A stretch of DNA of 64,000 nucleotides from Lachnotalea glycerini (GCF_003201285.1 NZ_QICS01000001.1:644678-708677); one strand, 5' to 3'. Positions 8,487-17,090 are shown, counted from the first letter of the stretch. The notes: generated by a model from the letters alone, not told the origin. Program-made: numbers and translations.

Positions 8487-9230
8487 TCATTTTTTGAGTA
8501 TCCTCTTTAAGTAAGCGACATCTAGCAAATTCACTGTTTCAAATTTTCCTTTATAAAACACTCCCCAGTTATTGAAAACACAAGGCAATTCCTTAGCTTT
8601 TTGTAACGTATCCACTTGAATAAAAGAAACTAGAACGTCATTTATCTCACAATATTGTTTTATCAGTTCAATCCTTTCATAGACAAAGGGGCATTGCATA
8701 TCATAATAAATTGTTAACTCTTTACTTTCAATTTCTTGTTTTTTAGCATTTTCGGCGAACTTTGGCCTTGTTCCATCAAAAGAAAGGGCAAGCAATTCAT
8801 ATCCATTATCGGTAGAATCAACAACCTCAAAACCGAACTTCTTAGCAAATAATTGGTCCGAAAGCCAAGCTTTTTGCTTTTTTGCTCCGAGCATACAAAT
8901 GCCAGATTTGCCCCTTTCTTTGGCATCAGCCAAACAATACTCCATCAGCAATTTCCCATACCCTTTTCCTTTTTGACTACTCCATAAGCAGTACAAATAA
9001 TAATAGTTGTCACCAGTTATGGGAACCCAAGCTGTTTCAAGAGGAGCATATTCAATAAAAACCGGAGCCTTTACATTTAACTTTCTAAAGACATGACCTT
9101 CCTTTAGCCGATCTGAAAGCCATTGTCGCTTTGCTTCAATACCTTGATGGAGCTTTTTACTGCGGATAATGCAGCATAAATGCTCATTGACTAGGTTTTC
9201 TGTTGTTAAGTTCACAAAATCAGTATTCAT
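8487..9230 (-). CDS. GNAT acetyltransferase with C-terminal YoaP-like domain
   Basis: Cytoplasmic protein of 247 residues in two parts. Residues ~1-150 are a GNAT-fold N-acetyltransferase with the acetyl-CoA loop seen as SSQKGKGYGKLLMEYC. Residues ~165-247 match the YoaP-like domain, a thioredoxin-like tail with YYDMQCPF near its start. The two-domain layout is that of the YoaP family. The acceptor substrate is unknown. It sits alone between the AraC gene and decayed genes, in the same orientation as the ABC pairs, and need not belong to their function. Confidence 0.75.
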   Translation of the reverse strand: MNTDFVNLTTENLVNEHLCCIIRSKKLHQGIEAKRQWLSDRLKEGHVFRKLNVKAPVFIEYAPLETAWVPITGDNYYYLYCLWSSQKGKGYGKLLMEYCLADAKERGKSGICMLGAKKQKAWLSDQLFAKKFGFEVVDSTDNGYELLALSFDGTRPKFAENAKKQEIESKELTIYYDMQCPFVYERIELIKQYCEINDVLVSFIQVDTLQKAKELPCVFNNWGVFYKGKFETVNLLDVAYLKRILKK

Positions 9231-9518
9231 ATTATATTCATCCTCGCTTTAGATTAACCTTTCAGCATACTAAGCCACTTTTGATTATGAATTCTTCTAT
9301 AGAACTCATTAATGCCCTGTACACTATAATCCTTTTCTCTACAACTCCTAATTTAATTCATAATTTTAATAATACCATATTTTTCATCAATCATAAATAT
9401 TAACCCTGAAATTTTTTTCCGTTTAAAGTTGTTTGATATTGATACAAAGACATTTTGAAACAAGATATTTTCTCCAAAGTTAATCACATTTGCCCGATTT
9501 CCCCCTGATAAAATTATG
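9231..9518. other. Gene-poor gap
   Basis: AT-rich stretch between the YoaP-like gene and the MarR remnant. Short minus-strand frames exist but have no ribosome binding site and no family I recognise; they look like decayed coding sequence. No clear terminator or repeat was seen. Confidence 0.4.
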
Positions 9519-9848
9519 CTAAATATGTTTATAAGCCATTTTTCCTTTTTCTGTAAGAAAAAGACAGAATCGCTTTTTATCCTCGTCATCCTCTTTTTTT
9601 TCGAGAAATCCGTGTACTTCAAGTTTTCGGACAGTTTTTGCTACTACAGCACGTGTTACATTAAAGCCTCGTGCCATTTCAGAAATAAATATACCTGGAT
9701 GATCACCCACCATTTTAATCATGTGGATTTCTCCACGATAGAACTGCATTTCTTCCAAGCCAAAATCTAATATCTTTGTCTTTCCATTGGCAATTTGCTC
9801 TGTCATCTGTATAAAATCATTAATTACAATTTTTTGTAACTTATCTAT
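9519..9848 (-). pseudogene. MarR-family regulator, decayed
   Basis: The frame encodes a MarR winged helix (HPGIFISEMARGFNVTRAVV, then a wing with KKEDDEDKKRF) but stops after about 109 codons, where the family normally has about 145, so the C-terminal dimer helix is missing. At the 5' end a good ribosome binding site (GGGAGG) is followed eight bases on by ATA rather than ATG, in frame with the MarR sequence; the first ATG lies 14 codons downstream at 9806. Loss of the start codon plus truncation points to a pseudogene. An ATA-initiated short protein is the alternative. Confidence 0.55.
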
Positions 9849-10101
9849 CTTGGAGACCTCCCGTTCTTTTTAAGTAAAATTCGCCTTGCAGCCCTTCAAA
9901 TACTCCACCGTCATCATCAATAAGAATATATTGAAATCCATGTCTTGTTAAAGCATTTTCAATATCCTTTTTTGTAAGTAGTACATCAAGTCCGTCCAAA
10001 TGGCTGGATAACCAGCCAAGAATACTCTCAGGCGGTTTCTGATAATCCTCACTGACATTATGCGTAACAACATATAGGTAACCATTTGATGTTAAATCCC
10101 A
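9841..10101 (-). pseudogene. C-terminal remnant, probably of a class I SAM methyltransferase
   Basis: An open frame of 86 codons without a start codon, bounded upstream by a stop. Its sequence (ILGWLSSHLDGLDVLL, then ALTRHGFQYI and a final GEFYLKR) reads like the C-terminal part of a methyltransferase-type enzyme, but the SAM-binding half is absent, so the family call is tentative. It overlaps the 5' end of the MarR remnant, implying that the two once formed an operon ahead of the second ABC pair's 3' end. Confidence 0.4.
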
Positions 10102-10164
10102 TCAATAACTGGAATTAAAACCTGCATAAAAAGAGACATGAATTATTGTGTCCATCTGCGATAT

Positions 10165-11895
10165 CTAAATGCTCCAGGAAACAGCCTCTTTTCTTTTACC
10201 TACAAAACGTTTATAGATTCCTTCCTGTTCAATCAGTTCTTCATGCCTTCCTTTTTGAACGATTTTTCCTCCATCTACTACAAGTATCTGATTTGCATGG
10301 CGGACTGTTTTTAATCGGTGTGCTATCATAATAATTGTTTTATTTCTGGTCAGTTCTTCAAAGGCTTTTTGTAAATGCACTTCATTCTCTGGATCTACAT
10401 TGGCTGTTGCCTCATCAAAAATTATGATTGGCGCATCCTTTAAAATAGCTCTTGCTATGGATATTCTCTGTTTTTCTCCTCCAGAAAGCGCAAACCCCTT
10501 ATCTCCGATCACCGTATCATATCCATTTGGAAGACTGTTGATAAACTCATGGCAACATGCTTTTTTCGCTGCCTTTATAACCTCTTCTCTGGTTGCATTT
10601 GGTCTTCCAAAGCGTATGTTATTTTCAATGGTATCTCCAAAAAGGTATACATTTTGAAACACCATGCTAATTTGTTCCATTAATGACTCCAGTGTATAAT
10701 CTTTGATGTTTTTTCCACCAATCATGATATTACCGCTATCTACATCCCAGAATCTTGCTATCAGATTACAGATAGTTGATTTTCCAGACCCACTTGGTCC
10801 AATGATGGCCGTCATTGTCTTGTCCTTGATCTGAAGGTTCATGTCTTTTAATATTTGTCTCTTCTCATAGGAAAAATCCACATGTTCAAATATAATTTCA
10901 TGATTATCTGGTTTAATAATTATTCCTTTTTCATCCATTAAAGGTACATCATCCATCTGATTTGCCTGCTCGATAGAACTGCCACATACACGAAGAATTG
11001 CAACTCCGTGTCCTGCGGATTCAATCTGTTCAAAAATAATAAAAGAAACAACTATAAACATCAACGAGTATGTGAGCTGCATGGTTCCATTAAAATAGAA
11101 ATATAAGGCTGCTGCCATCATGATTACACTAAATATCCGTAATATTCCTTCTTGCATAATCGTATAGGGCGTAATCAACTGTTCCATTGCCAGATTCGTT
11201 ATTTTACTGCTTTCAATTGCTTTATCTACTTTCTTGTTATCAATTTTTGTTAGGTTGAAGGATTTTACGATCCCCATTCCCTGTATAGTCTCTAATATAT
11301 TTTCTACAAGTTCCGCTTGTGCTTTCTGTCTTTTAGGTGCAGTATCCCTTGATTTTTTCTCCATAGCCGAGGTTATCAGACAGAATAAGAGAACACCTGC
11401 CAATGTAATTAGTCCCATTCGCCAGTCAAAAACCAGCATATAGACAGTAAATACGATGGTAGTGATAAACCCACCTAAAGTCAGAACCAAGACCATTGGT
11501 GCAGTAGTTTCCACATCTCCCAAAACCGTGGTACTAATACCTGTAATATTCCCAAGACTGCTCTGGTTAAAAAATCCCATCGGTATTAATTTCATCCTGT
11601 TTCCAATAAAAACCCTTTTATTTGCAGCCATAAAATATCCCGCATGTGTTTGTTGTAGCTGAGAAAAATAATTTGTGGCAATTTTACCTGCAATACTTAC
11701 AATCATAAGACCTAGCACATACCATATAGTTGTATGATTGGCATTTTTTTCGACTAGTGCCTGAATAGTAAGAAAAATCGCCCCAATCTGCAGCATATGA
11801 AAGATCGCATTAAAAAATCCTATGATGATAGAATTTCTAATATTTTTTTGTTCCTTGCCAGCGAATCTCCATATTTTACGAAAAATTTCTATCAT
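10165..11895 (-). CDS. ABC half-transporter, exporter fold (pair 2, second gene)
   Basis: Membrane ABC protein of 576 residues: six transmembrane helices over residues ~20-300, then an ATPase domain with Walker A GPSGSGKST, signature LSGGEKQR, Walker B IIFDEATANVD and switch IAHRLK. Its ATG overlaps the stop of the preceding gene by 4 nt, a coupled heterodimer arrangement. It is the counterpart of 3750-5495. Substrate unknown; see pair 1 for the export-versus-siderophore-import question. Downstream lie the methyltransferase and MarR remnants. Confidence 0.88.
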   Translation of the reverse strand: MIEIFRKIWRFAGKEQKNIRNSIIIGFFNAIFHMLQIGAIFLTIQALVEKNANHTTIWYVLGLMIVSIAGKIATNYFSQLQQTHAGYFMAANKRVFIGNRMKLIPMGFFNQSSLGNITGISTTVLGDVETTAPMVLVLTLGGFITTIVFTVYMLVFDWRMGLITLAGVLLFCLITSAMEKKSRDTAPKRQKAQAELVENILETIQGMGIVKSFNLTKIDNKKVDKAIESSKITNLAMEQLITPYTIMQEGILRIFSVIMMAAALYFYFNGTMQLTYSLMFIVVSFIIFEQIESAGHGVAILRVCGSSIEQANQMDDVPLMDEKGIIIKPDNHEIIFEHVDFSYEKRQILKDMNLQIKDKTMTAIIGPSGSGKSTICNLIARFWDVDSGNIMIGGKNIKDYTLESLMEQISMVFQNVYLFGDTIENNIRFGRPNATREEVIKAAKKACCHEFINSLPNGYDTVIGDKGFALSGGEKQRISIARAILKDAPIIIFDEATANVDPENEVHLQKAFEELTRNKTIIMIAHRLKTVRHANQILVVDGGKIVQKGRHEELIEQEGIYKRFVGKRKEAVSWSI

Positions 11896-13643
11896 TCCTG
11901 TTCACCATCCTTTGCTCCGATATGCGCATTCCACATATTCTGATATAATTCAGATTCCTGTAATAACTGTTTATGAGTTCCAGCAGCACTGATTTTTCCC
12001 TGATCCACGAGAATAATCTGATCTGCACCAACAATCGTCGATAATCTATGTGCAATCATAATCAGCGTTTTTCCCTGTACCAGCTTTGAGATAGCCTTTT
12101 GAAGAACCGCTTCATTCTCCGGGTCAATATAGGCAGTAGCTTCATCTAATATAACAATCGGTGCATCTTTTAGCATGGCTCTTGCAATGGCTATTCTCTG
12201 CCGTTCACCACCAGACAAGTGTGCTCCACCACCACCTACTTTTGTTTCATATCCACGTTCAAGACCTCGTATGAAAGCATCACAACCTGCCTTTCTTGCC
12301 ACCTCTTCCACTTCTTTATCAGAAGCATTTTCCTTTCCCATACGGATATTTTCCCGAATGGTATCATCAAACAGGAAATTATCTTGAGATACATACGCAA
12401 TCTGATCTGCAATTTGTGTCAGTGGAATTTTGCTAATTTCCTTACCTCCGATTCGGATACTTCCTGTTTCAATATCCCAAAAACCAGCAATCAGCTTTGA
12501 AAGCGTTGATTTTCCACTTCCACTTGGTCCAACAAAAGCATTCACTGTGCCCTGACGTATTTTTAATGTAATGTCCGTTAATATATTCCCCTGTTCTTTT
12601 TCATACGCAAAGGAAACATGATTCATCTCAATATCCATTCCTGACAGGGTGACTGACTCCTTTGGATGGTGTTGTTCCGGTGCTTTTAATATCGTTTCTA
12701 TGGATTCAATAATGGTTCCAGTCTGTGCCAGCGAATCAATAAAATTAGAAGCTGCGATAATTGGTCCAACGATTCCCATGGACAAAATCATTATCATAAT
12801 AAATTCAGAAGATGTAATACTTTTGCTAAGATAAAACGCTAATCCTGCGGGTAATACTCCTATCAGAACAGCAGGACTGAAATTCCGGTAGCATGCCATA
12901 CCAAACTGTGCACTTTTCATCCAGCCATAAAAAAAAGAGGCATTCGCATCTACTGCATCCACATAACCTTTATAAGCTTCCTGACCTTGATTATATGCCT
13001 TGATTACTTCAATTCCATTGATGTATTCTACAATAGAATCATTCATTTTCTTACCGATTTGGACCGATTCCTGATATTTTACTGGATAAGATTTCATCGT
13101 AGTCATCATAAATATCATGCCAATTGGAAGCGTGGCAATCGATAGCAATGCCAGTCTCCAATCAATGAAAAATAGTGTAATGATTAGCACCAACGGAGAT
13201 AAAACATTAGACGTCATTTCAGGTAAAAGGTGAGCAAGCGTTGTTTCCATACTCTCAATTTGATCAACTAATATGCTCTTCCATCTTCCAACCGATTGAT
13301 TCTGTAAGGTTCCCATGGACAGCTTTGCCAGCTTATGTACACATTTATTTCGTACTTCTGCCAATACTGCAAAGGTTGCCTTATGGGACCACGCAGTTGA
13401 AAAAGTAGTAAGGAGTACTTTCCCAAGGCTACCTGTCAAGGCAAGTATAAGCCATGGAATACAGCTTTGCATGTCGGCAGTCTGCTCCAGTAACATAATA
13501 ATGATTTTTCCAGCACAAAAATACGGTATGAAACCTGACAACACCCCCAGAACTGCCAAAATAATCGAGAACTTAAGTCTTGAATGTTCTACTTCTGCCA
13601 ATGCCCATATTCGCTTTAGTGGACTTTGATTTTTTTGTTCCAT
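11892..13643 (-). CDS. ABC half-transporter, exporter fold (pair 2, first gene)
   Basis: Membrane ABC protein of 583 residues with an N-terminal six-helix domain and a C-terminal ATPase domain (Walker A GPSGSGKST, signature LSGGERQR, Walker B VILDEATAYID, switch IAHRLS). AAGGAGG four bases before the ATG supports the start. The GTTAG-N6-CTAAC palindrome at 13658-13673 abuts the ribosome binding site. It is the counterpart of 5479-7269 and forms the second of two parallel heterodimer operons. The upstream TetR gene may read into it, because no strong promoter is obvious between them. Confidence 0.88.
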   Translation of the reverse strand: MEQKNQSPLKRIWALAEVEHSRLKFSIILAVLGVLSGFIPYFCAGKIIIMLLEQTADMQSCIPWLILALTGSLGKVLLTTFSTAWSHKATFAVLAEVRNKCVHKLAKLSMGTLQNQSVGRWKSILVDQIESMETTLAHLLPEMTSNVLSPLVLIITLFFIDWRLALLSIATLPIGMIFMMTTMKSYPVKYQESVQIGKKMNDSIVEYINGIEVIKAYNQGQEAYKGYVDAVDANASFFYGWMKSAQFGMACYRNFSPAVLIGVLPAGLAFYLSKSITSSEFIMIMILSMGIVGPIIAASNFIDSLAQTGTIIESIETILKAPEQHHPKESVTLSGMDIEMNHVSFAYEKEQGNILTDITLKIRQGTVNAFVGPSGSGKSTLSKLIAGFWDIETGSIRIGGKEISKIPLTQIADQIAYVSQDNFLFDDTIRENIRMGKENASDKEVEEVARKAGCDAFIRGLERGYETKVGGGGAHLSGGERQRIAIARAMLKDAPIVILDEATAYIDPENEAVLQKAISKLVQGKTLIMIAHRLSTIVGADQIILVDQGKISAAGTHKQLLQESELYQNMWNAHIGAKDGEQE

Positions 13644-13657
13644 AAATCCTCCTTTTA

Positions 13658-13673
13658 GTTAGTTTTATCTAAC
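13658..13673. promoter_or_regulatory. Palindromic operator, copy 3 (GTTAG-N6-CTAAC)
   Basis: GTTAGttttatCTAAC, identical in arms and spacing to the sites at 2491 and 7290. It lies 4 bp upstream of the Shine-Dalgarno sequence of ABC pair 2, so a bound protein would block start or elongation of this transcript. Confidence 0.65.
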
Positions 13674-13690
13674 CTGATGTTTTAAAAAAT

Positions 13691-13707
13691 AGCGGAAAAA
13701 AGCCCCG
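13691..13707 (-). terminator. Possible terminator after the TetR gene
   Basis: On the minus strand a short GCGG ... CCGC stem enclosing a T-rich loop is followed by TATTTTTTAAAA, 20 bp after the TetR stop codon. The stem is short, so read-through into ABC pair 2 is possible. Confidence 0.35.
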
Positions 13708-13726
13708 CATTTTAGACATGAATGTA

Positions 13727-14347
13727 CTATTTCCAATTGTAAATTTTAGCAAACCCAGCATAATAAAATTCTCTTAGCTGCTTTGCATACAACATGCCAT
13801 CTTCTTTTTTCATATCATGTCGCACCATTTCAAAAATTCCGGAAAAATAAGAACTAGTTACGATGTGAAGAAATTCCGATGTAATTGTCTTATTTTTGAG
13901 TGCATCATCCTTTGTGGCTTCCATGTATTTCACAGTATATTCCATTTCAATCTCCACCAGATGACCTAAAAAATCAGAAAATTCTGTTCCTTCGGCACAT
14001 TCTAATAGTAATTTGAATACATCATAGTGGTCATAAATATAAGCCACGAATGATTCCGCTTCCATACCACTGTAATGAAACATATTCTTCTTTTGATAAT
14101 CAGAATCTTTTTTGTGAAATGACTCTTGTACCTCTAAAAACCATGATTTCAATTCATCAACAACTGGATATACGATGGCATGAAACAACCCTTCTTTATT
14201 ATGAAAACGTGTATAAATAGAACCTGTGCTGGTACCAGCCTCCTTCGCAATGTTGCGAAGAGATGCATCCTTAAATCCCTTACTTAAGAATTCCTTTTTC
14301 GCACATTCATACACTTTCTCATAAACACCTTTAATTTGTTTTGCCAT
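13727..14347 (-). CDS. TetR/AcrR-family transcriptional regulator
   Basis: Repressor of 206 residues. The helix-turn-helix occupies residues ~15-55 (ASLRNIAKEAGTSTGSIYTR), followed by an all-helical ligand-binding domain. Start at 14347 with GAGG upstream. Its own promoter (14394-14422) carries a 34-bp palindrome, so autoregulation is very likely. That palindrome differs from the GTTAG-N6-CTAAC sites, so this protein is probably not the regulator of the ABC pairs unless it binds two kinds of site. Inducing ligand unknown. Confidence 0.85.
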   Translation of the reverse strand: MAKQIKGVYEKVYECAKKEFLSKGFKDASLRNIAKEAGTSTGSIYTRFHNKEGLFHAIVYPVVDELKSWFLEVQESFHKKDSDYQKKNMFHYSGMEAESFVAYIYDHYDVFKLLLECAEGTEFSDFLGHLVEIEMEYTVKYMEATKDDALKNKTITSEFLHIVTSSYFSGIFEMVRHDMKKEDGMLYAKQLREFYYAGFAKIYNWK

Positions 14348-14362
14348 GCATTTTCCTCCTCA

Positions 14363-14422
14363 ATTCAAAACAGTGTTTCATAACACTGTTTTGAATATAA
14401 TACTTTTATATTGCATTGTCAA
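14363..14422 (-). promoter_or_regulatory. Promoter and long palindromic operator of the TetR gene
   Basis: Minus-strand promoter TTGACA (14417-14422), 17-bp spacer, TATATT (14394-14399). It is followed by a perfect palindrome at 14363-14396 with 15-bp arms (ATTCAAAACAGTGTT and its complement) and a 4-bp centre. The palindrome overlaps the -10 box and the start site, the classic place for an autorepressing TetR. Confidence 0.75.
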
Positions 14423-14510
14423 GTATATTTTGTACATTTTATTTAGTTTACTGCACCTCATTATCTGGATCAATTATGTAATCTACTATTCATGGTTTTC
14501 CTCCTATCAT

Positions 14511-15504
14511 CTATTTTCCCCATACTTCTTCAGCTATTTCCTTTACTAATGCAAGCTTTTTCCACTGTTCTCCTTCTGTAAGTTTATTACCAATTTCGCA
14601 AGAAGCAAAACCGCATTGTGGACTTAAATAGATTCTATCCAATGGTATAAAATTTGCAGCCTCATGAATTTTTCTGATAACCAGCTCCTTATCTTCCAGT
14701 ACAGGTGACTTTGAAGTAATCAGTCCCAAAACAACTTTTTTATCACCTAAAACAAACTTAAGCGGTTCAAAGTTCCCAGATCGTTCATCATCATACTCCA
14801 GATAATAAGCATCTACATTTTCTCTTGTAAACAAAAATTCTGCTACAGAATCATATGCCCCACTGCTAAAGAATGTAGAATGATAATTTCCTCTACACAC
14901 ATGGGTATTGATAGACAAATCTTCCGGTTTACCTTCAATAGCCAGATTATTAACTAACAGAAGTTGCTCCATAATTGTATTCAGGTCAGCATCTTTCCCA
15001 TAACGTTTCACACTTCCCTGCGCGACACATACTCCCCATGTACAATCATCAAACTGAATATTACGACAACCTGCATTGTTCAGTTCATTAATTACTTTTC
15101 GGTATGCCAAAGCAATATCATCAATTAATTCCTGATTCGTAGGATAAAATACTCTGGTCTTTTCAATATTAGAGGGTACAATCATCTGCTGAAAAAACTG
15201 AGCTGGTGCCGGTATCGTCTGCTTGGCAACTGTTTTATCATCCTCAAGTACTTTCACAAATTTGTAATGTTGAACAAATGGATGATTTTCCACAGAAATC
15301 TTGCCGATCAGATAGGTATCATCTATGATATCCAGCGTCTTTTTGTTTCTGTACTAAATCAAGAATTGCACGGTTTTCTACTTCTACTAAGTCCTCTTTT
15401 GTTATACTTCCTTCTTCATAATCTGCTCTAGCTTTTCTAAGATAATCTGGTCTTAGGAAACTTCCTACATAGTCGAACCGAAATGGTGTGTGTTTTTTAC
15501 TCAT
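14511..15504 (-). pseudogene. MetE-like (YxjG/YxjH-type) methyltransferase, internal deletion
   Basis: Cobalamin-independent methionine synthase-like protein broken in two. The first 61 codons (start 15504) match the family N-terminus (FRFDYVGSFLRPDYLRKAR) and stop at 15319-15321. The remaining 260 codons resume in another frame at ENHPF and run through the zinc-site region (a Cys-bearing FDDCTWGVC, then HVCRGNYHS and SPQCGF). Family proteins are about 370 residues, so roughly 50 codons, including the usual TDGEFRR segment, have been deleted with a frameshift. A GTG at 15293 could start the downstream part but has no ribosome binding site. Not expected to be functional. Confidence 0.75.
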
Positions 15505-15785
15505 TTTAACTATCTCCTTTTTTGATATAGCTTTATACTATACCAAATACACATTGAAATCTACATGTACAATAAAAATATTTTTAACTTGAATTCGTCG
15601 TTTAAAAGATGTAAACTCTTAATTAATTGTCCTTATACTTTGAACGCATTATTCCACATTTACGATATCCATCCTAATAATAACATTTCCATTCTACTTA
15701 GAACCAACTGTAATCTTAGATACATTTAATGAGATATGATTCAAAAATGTTGTTCTACCACGGCCTTTGCCAGTTTTAATTTCAT
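15505..15785. other. Gap upstream of the MetE-like pseudogene
   Basis: No gene seen. At 15525-15541 there is an inverted repeat TATAG-N7-CTATA next to the pseudogene start, which could be an old regulator site. No riboswitch fold was recognised. Confidence 0.35.
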
Positions 15786-15827
15786 GTGACTCTGTCACAG
15801 AACAAACAGTATTATTATTGCTATAAT
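15786..15827 (+). promoter_or_regulatory. Promoter with a Crp/Fnr-like palindrome
   Basis: A palindrome TGTGACTCTGTCACA lies at about 15785-15799, and a TATAAT box at 15822-15827 has no good -35. The centre of the palindrome is about 41-42 bp upstream of the expected start site, the usual position for activation by a Crp/Fnr-family dimer. It reads towards the oxidoreductase remnant and the permease pair. Confidence 0.45.
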
Positions 15828-15859
15828 CTACACAGTCAAAAAGAAAGGTGGAATGTATT

Positions 15860-15988
15860 ATGGCGAATGTAATTATTATTGGAAATGGTTCTGCAGGTAT
15901 TTCAACTGCACTATATACAACAAGAGCTGGTATCCGCACCACGATTATTGGTAAAGACCACGATCACATAAGGAATATTTTGAAATGA
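15860..15988 (+). pseudogene. N-terminal remnant of an FAD-dependent oxidoreductase
   Basis: Starts with a proper ATG after GAAAGGTGG. The first ~33 codons encode a Rossmann dinucleotide-binding motif (VIIIGNGSAGISTALYT) typical of FAD/NAD(P)-dependent reductases, and the frame stops after 42 codons. In another frame directly downstream, short coding-like sequence continues to about 16033. The rest of a ~400-residue enzyme is gone. The promoter and ribosome binding site survive and may now serve the permease genes. Confidence 0.6.
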
Positions 15989-16074
15989 TATTAAAGCTAA
16001 TTGTAGAACATGATGTACGAACTATCCATTTGTAACAATATTAGATATAATAACAAAAAACAGGAGGTAATCCC

Positions 16075-16554
16075 ATGGATTCCTATATTTTCTATGGACT
16101 TGCCATTTTCCTCTTGATTTTCTCTTTCGTAAAAGATAAAAAAAAGACAAAAATGGCGTTAATGAAAGCTTGGAAAGCATTTGAAAATATCTTGCCTGAA
16201 TTTTTAGTAGTAATTTTACTAGTAGGATTTTTACTTGCTATTCTAAACCCTGAGACAATCTCAAAAATAATAGGTGCTGAGTCAGGTTGGTTTGGCATTA
16301 TACTTGCTGGTATAATCGGTTCTATAACACTTATTCCTGGATTCGTAGCGTTCCCAACTGCAGCTATCCTGCTAGAAAACGGAGCTGGCTACATGCAGAT
16401 TGCCGCATTTTTATCTACTCTAATGATGGTTGGTATTGTAACGCTTCCCGTTGAAATAAAGTATTTTGGAAAGAAAATCTCAATTATACGTAATATACTG
16501 GCATTTTTCTTTTCCTTTATTGTAGCTATAATTATTGGAATGGTGGTGGCTTAA
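16075..16554 (+). CDS. Split ArsP-type permease, N-terminal half
   Basis: Membrane protein of 159 residues with about four hydrophobic helices and a cytoplasmic KDKKKTK stretch after the first. The segment PEFLVVILLVGFLLAILNPE and the glycine-rich GIIGSITLIPGFVAFP resemble one half of the ArsP_1/DUF318 permease family. AGGAGG lies upstream of the ATG at 16075. The next gene starts at the base where this one ends and encodes the other half, so the two probably form one transporter. Substrate unknown; full-length relatives export organo-arsenicals, but the split forms have no established substrate that I know of. Confidence 0.65.
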   Translation: MDSYIFYGLAIFLLIFSFVKDKKKTKMALMKAWKAFENILPEFLVVILLVGFLLAILNPETISKIIGAESGWFGIILAGIIGSITLIPGFVAFPTAAILLENGAGYMQIAAFLSTLMMVGIVTLPVEIKYFGKKISIIRNILAFFFSFIVAIIIGMVVA

Positions 16555-17090
16555 TGAAAAAGATAATCAAACGATACAGAGGATTTCTATTTGTTCTCGC
16601 AGCAATGATACTCCTTATCCTTTTTAATCAAGAACTTGGACTTAAAACACTTCGCATCACAGGAAACTCCGTGAAAGAGATGTTATTAGTAATTCCACCG
16701 ATTTTTCTATTGCTTGGTCTTTTGGACGTCTGGGTACCAAGAGAAACTATGATCAAATATATGGGAGAAGGTTCAGGAATAAAAGGTGTCTTACTTGCCA
16801 TCTTCATTGGTTCTGCTGCCGCCGGCCCATTATATGGAGCTTTTCCTGTTGCTGCTGTATTTATGAAAAAAGGTGTTAAATTCATGAATATATTGATATT
16901 CATAGGTGCATGGTCAACGACTAAGATTCCTATGTTCCTTTTTGAAATAGCAGCACTTGGCAATACTTTTGCTATTACACGACTTCTAATTGATATACCT
17001 GGAATTATCATCATCGCTTTTATCTTGTCAAAAATGGTATCAAAAAAAGAAGTTCAGGCTCTGTATGAAAATGCTGCAAGTATAGATTAA
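16554..17090 (+). CDS. Split ArsP-type permease, C-terminal half
   Basis: Membrane protein of 178 residues with about five hydrophobic helices and the pseudo-repeat of its partner: VIPPIFLLLGLLDVWVP, then GSAAAGPLYGAFPVAAVF, which mirrors the GSITLIPGFVAFP segment of the first half. Translationally coupled to 16075-16554 (one-base overlap). Followed by a strong hairpin terminator at 17142-17179. No cytoplasmic regulatory domain. Likely heterodimeric transporter; substrate not deducible. Confidence 0.65.
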   Translation: MKKIIKRYRGFLFVLAAMILLILFNQELGLKTLRITGNSVKEMLLVIPPIFLLLGLLDVWVPRETMIKYMGEGSGIKGVLLAIFIGSAAAGPLYGAFPVAAVFMKKGVKFMNILIFIGAWSTTKIPMFLFEIAALGNTFAITRLLIDIPGIIIIAFILSKMVSKKEVQALYENAASID

